64,000 nt of DNA from the NCBI GenBank assembly GCA_947652115.1, contig OX393566.1, positions 20,069,406 through 20,133,405 on the forward strand, written 5' to 3'. Positions 37,000-49,400 of the stretch are shown piece after piece (position 1 is the stretch's first letter; each line of letters begins with the position of its first letter). The position numbers and the translations under genes are program-made. The notes beneath the pieces were generated by a model that searched no databases, had not been told where the DNA came from, and worked only from the letters and a program-made list of their open reading frames with translations. This DNA comes from Blastomussa wellsi (taxonomy: Eukaryota > Cnidaria > Anthozoa > Scleractinia > Plerogyridae).

Positions 37000-39900
37000 A
37001 TTGAAAATGGGGCATGTCATCTAAAAGAGCGAAATTAACGTGTCGCGAAAATTTCATGTAATAATATACCTAACAACCGCTATGAAATTTAATATCGGTG
37101 AAGAAATTAATTCCAAATAACTAAAGTTTCATGAATTACAAACAAACTGAATGTCTCCGGGGCGTTACAACAGTATTCAACTTAACGGCCTTTAAAACAC
37201 GACACCGAAATTCGCTTAAGTTTCTGTAATTTTTGTCCATTAACTCGTAGCTTCTTTTGCATTTTGCTGTGTTATTGAAATGTTGCATATTTCACTCAAT
37301 TTCGTGGTCCTTTTGATGTTCAAATTCAACTGGCTGAAATCCATGGCACAGCTCTCTGTTATGTGTTTTCTTCGAGCATTCCTCGTGACAGCGATGTTTG
37401 GCTCACTCTGACTAAAGACCACTAAATAAATAAATTTTATCTCTATCTTAAACCCATGTCTGTGACTATATTTGGTAAACTTAAAGCCAGCTGATTGGCT
37501 TGGCCACAAGGGCTTCTACTTTTACTGTCAGCGAGATGCGGGAAACCAATCTCCGGCCCTGCTCATAAATATGACCTGAAGCTAGCGACAAGCTTGGATT
37601 ATTACCTTGAAATTGAACCAGACAAAATGGAGATTCAAAATTAAAGATTAGGTAAATATTCAAAATTTCACCAGAGTGGAAAATTTGATTTCTTGACATG
37701 TTGTTACAACATCATTTGATGAACTGTAGCCATGTAAGAAGTTAAAAATTACTTAAGAGTTTATTTCTCAATTTCCTTTTGAAAATAAGAGCGTATCTTT
37801 TATGCAATTAGCGATAAATTATGGAAATTAGGGAAGGGGGCTTTTGATTATTAGTCGGGTCACTGTCTTGCCAACCACACGTCCAACGGGGAGGAAAAAC
37901 GAGAGGAATATTAATAACTTTTCAGTGCCAATACACTTTTGGGTTATAGAACTCCCGTATTATTTAAGAAGCAAATTTAAATTGAGCGCTTACCTAATAA
38001 CACCAACCGATAACTGCAAAATCACACATGCATGCCTTCCTCTGAACACGGTCAATGCAAGTCTACAGAAACCCAAAGTACCTGAAACATTTATTCTAAA
38101 TGACAAACTCTGAGTGGCGTAAGAAAACACTCGAGCATTTGTACGATCTGTAATTGGATTTTGAATTATTGCTGCCGAATCTCCTAATATTTAAAAATCA
38201 CCGGATGTTCCGCGGATAATCCCACAAAGTGTTTGTTAAACCCTCTTGAATTAACTTACTGTCGTGTATACTGTGGCGATTCACGTTCTTATAATCAATG
38301 TCACGATCTCTTGCAGACGAGCCCGCGGCTAGCTATGGCTAATCTGGGCGGGTATGCCTTAGCAACACTCTCGTTCTTTTTCGCATCTCGCTGCTACCTA
38401 TCTACTTTTTCTCTTTTATCGCTTCACGCTCTCGACGGAATAACAGAAGAGGGTACTGCTAGTAGTATACTCGCGTCCCTGAGAAACCAGAATTCACCTA
38501 ACCTCTACCTCTCAAATACGGACAAACTCCCTGACAAGGGCACGTCCTTTTTTTCCCGCGTTTGGTTTCGGTATGAAGCTTTCATCTTAATTTGCGTTAT
38601 ATACACTAAAACATGAAATATTTTAATTTTTACAGTATGAAAAGTAGTGCGACAGGAAAGCAGCTTTCATTTGAATTGTCACTCACTTCGGCTTCATTCA
38701 GACGCTTAAAAAAATTAGAACTGACCAATAACTCGTTCTTTAACTGTGGGGATTACCACATAAAGAACGACCGACTTATTAACAATTATTTCACGATCGC
38801 GAGCGCACGTTGGATATGAGGTGGCCGATAACTTTCTCATGTCCAACAAGCGCGAGTGAAATAGTTGCTTTAATTATTAAAATTAAACACAAAAAATTAC
38901 AATATTGAGCTAGCTCCCGACTGTTCTTGTTGACGCGTACACTTTCTACACTTGTGTTCCATTAAAATGAGCTCATATAGTATGGCTTGTAAACCAGTTA
39001 ACAACCAGGAATTGCAATATATATACCATGGCTAGTTTTTAATAATAAGCAACACCACATGAAAGGATTGATTTGCTTTCATCTAAATGACCACACACAA
39101 GGCTTAAAAGTTGGAACTACACCAACAAACGACTCGATCTTTGACTCGGGGATAAAATGCAGGATTTGGGTCGTTTGTCCGTTTCGAATAGCAATTTATT
39201 TCTTCAAGAGAAAAAAAAAGGAAATGTCATTTTCGTTTCATTTTATTCTATTGACATGTACTATTTAATGGCTTGTTCAACTGACCTGTAACCAGTGAAG
39301 CACCCACACTTTTTGGCTGTTTAAGCTTATCTTTATCTGCAATAAAAATGCTATGATAATCGTAGTCTCTTATCAGGATTATGTTAGGTTGTCTCGCCGA
39401 TTACCATCCACAAGATGGCGAAAAGCGAGCTTAAATTTAAGCACTGGGTCGTTTAAAATTAAAGCAAAGTGGGTGGCGATTTCAACCAAATCATAAAAAC
39501 GAAAAGTTACTCTCGAGAAATTCCAATTTAGACAATAACTGACTGGAGAATTGTCGCGCGCTAGTTGGTCGCAAGCTATGGAGATGGTTTATTTGACATG
39601 TTATGTCGTCACACTTGGTCTCTTTTGGTGATCCACATCACAGTACGCATTGCCGAGACTGTTGTACAGTCCCAGCCACAGCTCCCATATGGACTGTATG
39701 GGGCTGAGGTTAAAAGCAACCTTCGAGTAAACTTTTATATGAGACCCTTACGCCTGGCTATGCCATGCTGATGAGGCCTAAAATGTTTTGCTCTGCATTC
39801 TATTTGCAAATCAAATCAAATCAAATCAACCATTTTAAACTACTTTTCAACGAAGGAAATTTATAGTCGTATATCAAGAAAAGCGGCTCAACATTGATAA

Positions 39901-40489
39901 CAACAGGCATTTTTATACGACCTAAAACTGCCCATTTTGAAAGAATAGCGGCATAAGCCTCTAAATACCCGCCGGAGTTTATGAAATTTCCGATTACCAT
40001 GCAAGCGCTGACTGCGAGCGGGAAATTTAAACATTGATAAAGGCTGAATGGAAGACAAATTATCCCCCTGGGGGGAGGGGGGGGGGTGCTACTGGTATAA
40101 TCCTGTCGGTGCAAAGTAGTTGCGTTGGGGTTGCCGGTGGGGCGGCGGTGGTATTTAAATGAAAGTAAAAGCTACCGGCGAGAATGGCATCTTTTTACTC
40201 TTGAATTTCTCTAACCTGGCAAACTCACTACGCGTGGGAGTGAAAGTTAAGTTTGCATTTGGCGAGACTCTTTTGTCCTCTCTAAAATCCATAAGATCAG
40301 TGTAGGATGAACGCGAAAAAACAGCGAGCGCGATAATCGAGCGGCGAGCAGCAAAGTCCCTCGCCTCGCGCCCTCGCTGTTTTCGTGTTCAACACACGGA
40401 TTGAAAGCAGGAGGAGAGACTGCTCTCAGTGTAGCATTTGGCCAGAGATTAATAGTTCTTAACAGCGCCTCAAAGCTCGCGCAACTTCC
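37000..40489. other. Intergenic DNA without a supportable gene
   Basis: Several frames of 60-127 codons were examined (e.g. 38233-38616, 37240-37699); none shows a recognisable domain or splice-consistent extension. A small AAATC tandem is at about 39808-39828. Confidence 0.45.
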
Positions 40490-41060
40490 CTCAGTCCGAC
40501 CGATGTCATTCTCGTCTGTAGCCCTTTTCGTTTCTCTTAGCCGGCGGGACCTTGGCATGAGAAACGAAGGGCTCTGGAGACATACGATTTGTAGTCCGAG
40601 ATTCTAGGACTTCTGGACTTCATGTATATAACATTCATATTTCTACATGTTGTGTGTTGTACTATGGCGACCGGTGAACATTTTGACTTCCTTTTAAGAT
40701 TTCTTTGTTCCCAACAGCCAATGAAAAGAATTCGAATTTTTTGGAAAATCGTATCTCCCCAGAGCCCTTCGTTTTTCGTGCCAAGGCCCTGCCAGCTAAG
40801 AGAAACGAAAAGGGCTATGGGGACGAGAATGGACCGATGTCCACATCGATTTCCAGGGTAAAAAAATCCGATCAGCGAACAAATATCCCACTAAAATTAG
40901 AAACGCGACGTTTTGGTTGGCCATTGAATGGTTCATTTGATTGGACAGCGTTTGCTACATTCTTGCCAATCAAATCGCGTTTTCTGAGTCACTTGTTTCT
41001 CGTGCACAGTCCCAGCCGGCTAAGTCCGAAGCGGCTCTGGGTACTAGAATGAAAGTGAAC
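40490..41060. repeat. Cluster of inverted-repeat elements sharing GAGAAACGAAGGGCTCTGG-type arms
   Basis: Arms AGCCCTTTTCGTTTCTC and GAGAAACGAAGGGCT form a hairpin at about 40518-40575. The same arms recur at 40758-40835, and a diverged TTGTTTCTCGTGCAC/GCCGGCTAAG unit lies near 40995. A related unit lies at 27030-27210. Probably non-autonomous DNA transposons; borders are uncertain. Confidence 0.5.
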
Positions 41061-41974
41061 AAAATGAAGCACTATTGTCCCCGCTTTTGTGTCGCACACG
41101 TCACGGCTGGACAAGGTCATTTTCCCCAGCATAAACGAGCAACAGAGCCGAAATAAGACAGATAAATATTATCGGATTAGACAGACCCTTTTCCAAGGTT
41201 TCCCTCGCCGTGTGATGTTGGACATGTAGCTAAAATTTGCCGACGCTACTGACAATCGAACCTCAAAATTAGGTAAATAGCCATGCTAGTGAGTCGCAGA
41301 TCGCAAAGTTATTTCAGTCTTCATTTTATGTTAGCCAGTACCTACAGTTAAACAAAAAATAACCTTCCAAATGGCTTGCTTAAATCTCGAAGTGCTGTTA
41401 TTCAGCAAAATTCTGCTGCTTCAAACGGATGCATTTTGTTAGAACTGAACACTCTCTTTGGCAATATTACTTCTCAGGGTATTTTTTGAGGAATAATTAG
41501 GTCAAAAGTACTTAAAGAAAGAAACTTTCCCGGTATTGAAACAGGCGGTAAGATGTGTATTTATAAATGTAACCTTATAACAGTAACATTTTCGAGCAAA
41601 TCTATTGATATTTGAGACCCGCTAAAAGTTGGCTTTCAGTTGTTTTTCACCACAATGTAACGCAAAGGAACACTCGTAAAAATTCACACTTAACCAGCAT
41701 GTCCTCTTCTAACCAGTCAACTTGAACATCTTTGACGTACCAGTTTCTCTTCATTTACATAGAAAAATATTTCTAGCTTTCTTCAGCCTGCGGGCAGCCG
41801 TTTCCTAGTTTCTTATGCAGAAAATAGACCATTAAAAAGGAGACAGGCTGCAAACAGGCTACGAAATACATTGCATTTTACAGTAATTCAACTCTTTTCT
41901 TTGGTATTATTCTCTTTTGATAAGTTACTGGAAAAATAAGTAATTAAATAAATCCTTTTAAATTCTATCGTATA

Positions 41975-43441
41975 TTATTGCTGTCCAGTCAGCTTCTTCT
42001 TCCGCACACATTCCACAAGAAATTTGTACCGTAATATACACTCCTCCTGCAAGCAAACGAAAAAAGCACATTGGTTTCTAAGACTCCTGAAATGAACCTT
42101 GCGCCCTACATCACAGGGAGCAGAAGAGTTATGCTTGAAACATCAATAAAAGAAACGTCTTACCTTCGTTCTTGTATTTATTCTCTTAGTTAAAACCTCA
42201 TTTGCGAACCAAATATACGTATTCATTTGCGATCGATCGTTTCGAACCGCCATCATTCTGAATAGTGTCGACCGCTGTGCATTCAGTTGGACGAACTGTG
42301 GGCGCCAAAGACGCCACAGCAGTAAGAATAGAGACAAGGTATGAAACAGATTTCGGTCGAATTTGCGTCCCACAATAACTCGCTACATATGCAACAAACG
42401 AGCCCCAGTTTATTGGATTAGGCATAGTATTTACGTCATCTTTAAGCTACCTAAACCATTACGATTAAAGGACTCATGAACAGGCCTTTGACGATCGCTC
42501 ATTTCGTGTTGACAGTTGGCTTTTCGCACGATGTGAACCGCAACATACTGGTGGCGGAAGTACGTAATATGAGGTGTCATGCGCTTGACCGGAAGCCAAC
42601 AACAACAATTTATTTCAGTATTCCCATATATGGTATATGAATGAGACTTCCGCCACCAGTATGTCGCGGTTCAAATTCGACGAGTCACGCGGTACTATGT
42701 TTCATCCCTTGTCATTTTTCTTCTCGGCACTTCGTGTCTCATTCGTTGGACTTCGTCCAACTGAATGCACAGCGGTCGACACTATTCAGAATGATGGCGG
42801 TTCGAAACGATCGATCGCAAATGAATACGTATGTTTGGTTCGCAAATGAGGTTTTAACTAAGAGAAAAAATACAAGAACGAAGGTAAGACGTTTCTTCTA
42901 TTGATGTTTCAAGCATAACTCCTCTGCTCCCTGTGCCTACATTAGACCTCACTGATATTAGTGCGTTTACACCAATGAAAAATACGGTAAAAAAAACAAT
43001 AATCATAATAGCCAATCACAACAGCGAAGTAATGAAAACTCGAAACAAACACAAGCAACGCGGTAAAAAGCACGTGACCACGCTTGAATTTGCATCTGAT
43101 TGGTTCAGTTGTAGCGCGAATTTTTAAACCAATCACAGAGTGCAGTAGAAGTAGAGCAAATAGGCCATTTCCGAGTTCCCTTTTCCCTCTGTTTCAAAAC
43201 TCTAAGTGCGAAACTATTCACATGGAATATAATTTGGTTTTATCAACTGGGTTGATAATGTGAATTGGCCACCGTAAAGAGATTCAAGAGCTGATGTTTC
43301 GAGCGTTAGCCCTTCGTCGGAGCGAATCTATAATCAGCTCCGACGAAGGGCTAACGCTCGAAACGTCAGCTCTTGAATCTCTTTACGGTGGCCAATTCAC
43401 ATTATCAACCCAGTTGACAAAACCAAATTATATTGTTATAC

Positions 43442-43486
<45 letters not shown>

Positions 43487-46400
43487 CTATTCATATGGAA
43501 ACAAGCTTGTGGGAATGAAGACAGAGGTAAGACACATTTTCATATGAATGGTTTCGCACTTAGACTCATTTTGACAGTGAGACAAAAGAGAACTCGGAAA
43601 TGGCCTGTTCAAGTTTAGTTGGGATTACTTAAGTACCTCAGAAAACAGTTCTAGCGTGCATACAATATGCCTGTCTTACCTTAGTTTTTCCAGGCACTAC
43701 CTGCGCTATACAAGCCCATCTGTCTGTTACTGTCTTTGGAAATTGTTGGAGAGCAACTTCAAGTTGCTTCTGTTGATTTTGACTCCAAACAGAACTGTCG
43801 TTACTTATCACGTTCTCCTTGGTAACGCCATCTATCTGATCTGGAGTCTTGTTACTATCGTCACGCACCACCGATGTTGTGTTCACGGGCCGATCCGCGA
43901 CCGCCTTTGCTGCCTGTTTGCTCTTCGATGATCTGTTGGGATTTTGAATCGTGTTACTTCCAAAGTTGTAGCATTCGTCTGCTTGAGCCAGGCAGTCATC
44001 GCTCACAACCGCCTTCTTCTTGTTCATTACTAAAGTTCCCAGGTCGCCTGACCCTTCAAACAAACGAAGAAAAAAAGTTTCTCTGCAATTAGCAAATCTT
44101 GTTACCAGGACAGACGAGCTCCTAGTTGAAGTAAGCATTTCGACCACATCAAGATGGTGGAGTTTCAATGACAATACAATGTGCTTCATTCAAATATATT
44201 CAATTTGTACAATGCTAATTGCATACATTACACGCACATGTATTAGGAATGAAGTGGTCATCACATGGTCGGTGGGTTGGTGGGTATGTGGGTCGGTCGG
44301 TCATTTAGTGAGCAAATGTGTTGTACTGTAAAAGCATCGGTTTCTATACCTGCGTTTGATGGGGGAATATGAGCTCCACAGGACTGCTTTAGCTTTTTCA
44401 TTTGCTTTGTAACCTGTGGCAAACAACGTGTAACGCCTAATGGTTAGTGCGCTGGACTCCGGCTTCCATACAAGAGATGGGACTAGATCGACAAGGTGGA
44501 TCAATTTTATATGTCGGTCGACACTACCCATAGTAAAATTGATCCAAAGTACCAGACAACTAACCTCGTCTACCGATCTACCAATCTCCACAGCAATCTT
44601 GTCCCAGCGGTTCGGTGTCCCCCCGGGAAATTTAATCATAGCACGAGTCAGGAGGGATTGTTCGTGATCTGTCCACTCACCTGACTGGGAAGGAAAAAAT
44701 TAAACAAAAGAAAATTACATTTTCTAGGCTTTCTTTTTACAACAAGAACCTAACAACAGAAGGGTTATAAGAGCAAGCTTTCAACACCCTTTCAAGGCTA
44801 GCAGTTCGGGGCCTTCTTCTAATAGTCATTCTTACATTTAAGAAACACAAAACATGTACCGTGTTTCTATCGAGTTATAGAAACACGAGTGGAAGTTTGG
44901 GAGAACGAGAAAATCTGTGGGAACACGAGCCGTAGGCGAGTGTTTCCAAGGCCTTTTCCAGTTCTCCCAAACTTTCACGAGTGTTTCTATAACTCGCTAG
45001 AAACACGGTACATGCTTTCTATTTCTTTTAGAAAACACCGCGACGAGAAAAAGGGAAACAACTTGTTAACTTTGATTATCAAAATGCAAATTCTCTTTGC
45101 TCACGCCATCATTACGTAAACAACTTGTGCTAGTTCTGTGTCTCCATCGAGTTATAGAAACACGATTTTTAACCAATCAGCGCGCGTATTTTCTTAGGAC
45201 TGTTTTCTAATTAACCCTTTAAGCCAACAGTAGATCCAAAGATCGCACGTAATGCAGTCAACTCTCTCTAAGACGGACACCATCGGGACCGGCCTCAGCT
45301 GTCCGTCTTAGAGAGGTGTCCGGCTTAAAGAAAGTCGACGTAACATGACCCCAGGAATTTTCAGCTAAGAAAGCAAAAGCAATACAATTCGGTTGTCACC
45401 TCCAAGTTATTTTTTGAATGGGACAATGACTGATTTAATTTTAACTTGTACTGTATGTATTCCGTCGACAAGAAAAGAGATGTCAATTAAACGTCTAGTG
45501 TTAAAAAGAGTCACGCACTTAGTAATTTAAGAATTTTTCTTCCCAAAGTCGTAATTTGCGGTCTCACAAGTGTCCGTTGACAAGTGTCGGTTGTCCGTCT
45601 AATAGAGGTGTCCGTTAAGAGAGAGTTGACTGTATACCACTTGAAAGGTTTGGGTATGTCAAAAATCACCACAACAGACATAAAAACTTCCACCAATTGC
45701 ATTGAAGAGTCTCCAAAGTGAAAAAAATAAGAAAAACGTTCAAAAATTCCTTAATCCTTGGATTTACTGGGTATACCCCTAAACAATAGCTTAATTTGCA
45801 GCTCTTGGTGTGTGGGTTTTGAACAGATATTCACTTGGCCATAAAATAGTAAAGACAAAATAAGTTGCAAAACATGACGGGGTGGTGTTGGTGGGACCCT
45901 GTGATGGACTAACATTCCATCCAAAGGGAAGTAACAATACTCCTAGTCAGTTCACGCTAAGGAAACTGGGATAGGCTCGCCTTACGGGCCACTAGACTTT
46001 ACCTATGGGGGTCGTTAACATTTACTGCACATCAGCATTCATTCCGCCATACCTTCTCCACTCCGTTAGTTTCCTGTATGCTGTCTGTTGCTGTGTTCAT
46101 TACACTTGTGACAGGAGCCCCTTCCCAGCTGGCGTCATCGGTATCTTCTTGAGGAATGTTCACTCTCTGTCTTCTCCTTGGTTTGGAAGGTTGATCTGAA
46201 GGATGGAATTTCAGTAAAATGAAGCTGGCTCTGAACAAAATTCACGGGTGGTGTCAAGTGCCTGTGCTGCCTATTTTCCACCACCCATGTCCAATACACC
46301 CGCACTGTATCGATCCGTTGAAGTCATATTCAGTTCGTTCGATTCGTACGGATCGTTAAATGTTCTACGCTACGTAGTAGAGTTTACGGATCGTATATTG

Positions 46401-49400
46401 CATCTCAACGATCCGCAAATTTCAAACGGATCGTCATTCCTTCTTACGGAACGGAAAGGGCAATCAATGGTCCGTACGTTTCGTATGGAGCGTATATCTT
46501 TCATTCGGCCCGAAGTGCATCTCATTAAATGAGATGCCCTGTGTGTGTTAACGGATCGTTCAGTTCGTTCGATTCGAAATTAATATTAGAGTGTAGCCGG
46601 GCCGTGCAGCCGAGTGCGGTTCGTAATTCTTGCTAGGAAGGAAATATTATATACTTATTACATGTATATTCCTCGTTCTAAATATGCAAAATACCAGGCA
46701 TCCTTTCTAGCTGCGTTGAAGAAGCCGAAACGCAAAAATGACTCTAGTCACGCTAAGTGCGTGTTCGCGTGCGTTTCGTATTCTTGGTCGAAAGGGAATA
46801 TTGATCGTACCAAGTTCTAAATGTGGAAAATACCACTTGCTATCATCGGAAGGGAGATGAGATGAGATGCAAAAATACGATCTGTGAACTCTACTCTACG
46901 AAGCATAGAGAATTAAACAATCCGTACGAATCGAACGGATCGTTAAGCCGTCTGCCCCACACACCCATGATCATCCGGAAGATGCAATATACGAACTACA
47001 ATACACTACCTTCAACTTCATCATCGTCATCTTCTTCTTCCTCCTCTTCGATCTTTTCTTTCCTTCTTTCTCTCCAATATTCCAAGAGAGTTTGATACTG
47101 TCCAGGTAGTGACTTGCAAAGACTAATAAGCATCTTGGTCATTTGAAATGGTAACAGGTCCACGAGAGTAGGTTTGGACACACCCACTTCCTGGACTGAA
47201 ACAGAGAAATAGGAAAATATTTTGCAACATTGCGTAATATTTTGCAACAGAGAAATTATTTAGCGGGGAACCTCTAAGGAAGGGGAGGGGGACTGCACCT
47301 CCCCAAAAAAACTCATCCCTACTCCCCCCCCCCCCCCCCTCCTCTCTTCACACACGCATAAACGAAAGCATAGGTTCTGGGATCGACACTAAGTATGCAC
47401 AAAAAGTTTTCCTGCAATAATAATCAATAATCAAAGAAAATTGGCAAACTTGTCTTACCCATAATGTCTGCTATATCGGGAATGTCTTCATCGTTCAGTT
47501 TGGATTTTAACTTCTTGTTTCGCTTCTTGTCTTCTCGTTTCTTCTTGGAAAACAAGAGTTCCTCCTATGGATTACGGAAACCGGGTTAAGCTCCAGCAGT
47601 ATGGGCCACTAGGCTTGGTATAGACTTTAACTTTTTTTTACCTCTCAGGGAAGCCAGATTGTTAGGCTAACCGGGCTATATTACTGTGTATATTTATTTA
47701 TTATTAATAATATCATAAATGGCTATCATCAATCATATCACCGCTGGCTTTCAGCCTGCACTATGAATCTTACTATCAAAATAAATATTCTACCGTTCCA
47801 CTTTGTTAGCCAGTCAGCATGTAAGAGTGCCAATGTTGCTAGATGTGATTCCCTCCTAAACCATATATACATGTAAAAGCTCATTCTTTTCAACTTTCAT
47901 AATTACAATACGTATTGTAATTCCTTCATCAGTAACATACCAGTTCAAATTTTTTCTCCAGGTATATTGACCAGGCCACAATGTAGTGTCCTATAGTCAA
48001 TATGAGGAAGATAAGAAGACCAAATTCGATAAGTCCCATCTTACGCACTCTTCTGTAGTAAAATACGGGCTGTCGCCAGTCAGGCAGTCCATCACGTAAG
48101 ATACCATCATATCTGGGAAATAATAATTAACAATAAGAATTTGACTTCAAAAAAAGGAGAGTACATGTTTTTTAAAGTGATCTCTACTCCCACAGTGAAA
48201 CTTGCCATGGGAATTACACATATCTACACATAAATCAAAGAAAACAAAAGAATTACCCACATGACATTCCCAGAACTAAGTCATATGGTATATCTATGGT
48301 TTATGTAACCAAAGGTGTTCCACCGATTGTAAAGCTGCAACAAATGTGAAATATAGGCAACCATGTCTCTGAAGCATATGCTGGGAACATTTGCTGTACA
48401 ATTTTATGCTTAAAATCACGCCATGTTCATTTAAACATGGCTAACTTTCAACCTTCCTTGCAAGTAGTTTTTCATCTTGCAGATAGGAGAAGACCACGTC
48501 ACAGCTCTACAGTAGCAAACGAAGAAGCTGTAATCATAGACAACTTTGCATTTAACTGAAAACAAATTGTTCAATCACTAGGTCAACTGGATTGCAATCA
48601 ATACATTTCTGTCGCCTTAGTTCAGGATCTCCATGATAGATTAATTTTCCTGCACAATGCTGCTAGTCAAAAGTTCACTTTGGGTAATTATTAGCAATAT
48701 GTAACCAGATAATTACAGAAACCCAGGACCAGAAAGTAAATCTAATCCGAACTCATCCCAATCAAAGCCAATTACCCACAAGGCTACTTCAGGCAGAAGG
48801 TGTGTGAAACCACCTTAAAAGTGAATTTCATTTTTTTTATTAATAATCCTGAACCATTTGCATTACAGTTAGCATATGCCATGGTTTATTTGTCCCTTTC
48901 TTTCAGATTTATAATGGTGATAATAAATATGAGAAATGAAAAACAAAAATCAGTTGAAACTGGTTTGAAAAGATAGAAGAACTTCCAGCTGGCTTGACTC
49001 TTTGGATGAAATCTTCCCCAAAAAAATGTGAATAAATTCCAAATGGTAACACTTAATTTACTTCACCACTCTTAGTCCTTCATTTGCAGTTACTGTAATT
49101 TTCTTCCACTCTCAAGCTTCCAGCTGGCTTGACTCTGGATCAAATCTTCCCCCAAAAAAGTGTGAATAAATTCCAAATGGTAACACTTAATTTACTTCAC
49201 CACTCTTAGTCCTTCATTTGCAGTTACTGTAATTTTCTTCCACTCTCAAGCTTTGGGAGGCAGTGGCCTAACGGTAGCATGCTGGATTCTGGTTCAGGCA
49301 GTCCGGGTTTGAGTCTTTGCTGGGGCACTGTGTTGTGTTCTTGGGCAAGACACTTAACTGTCACAGTGCCTCTTTCCACCCAGGAGTGTAAATGGGTACC

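Larger units (their letters stand above)
43163..43605. mobile_element. MITE, CCATTTCCGAGTT family, copy 2, interrupted by an inverted Penelope-type pair
   Basis: Termini GGCCATTTCCGAGTTCCC and AACTCGGAAATGGCC match the MITE at 26074-26232. The interior is split by the palindrome at 43231-43429. In DNAJC1 intron 10. Confidence 0.7.

Noticed and set aside
38233..38616. 127-codon plus-strand frame with hydrophobic stretches.
   Set aside because: No recognised domain, signal or homologous pattern; length is within chance for this region.
39565..39830. CTGATGAGGCC near 39770 looked like the start of a hammerhead ribozyme core.
   Set aside because: No CGAAAC box follows at the right distance and no stem I/III pairing was found; it is probably the end of a repeat with an AAATC tail.
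43638..44189. Single continuous ORF as an independent 183-residue gene.
   Set aside because: Only 43680-44053 is exon; the ends are intron read-through. The exon carries the DNAJC1 C-terminal linker and second SANT start.
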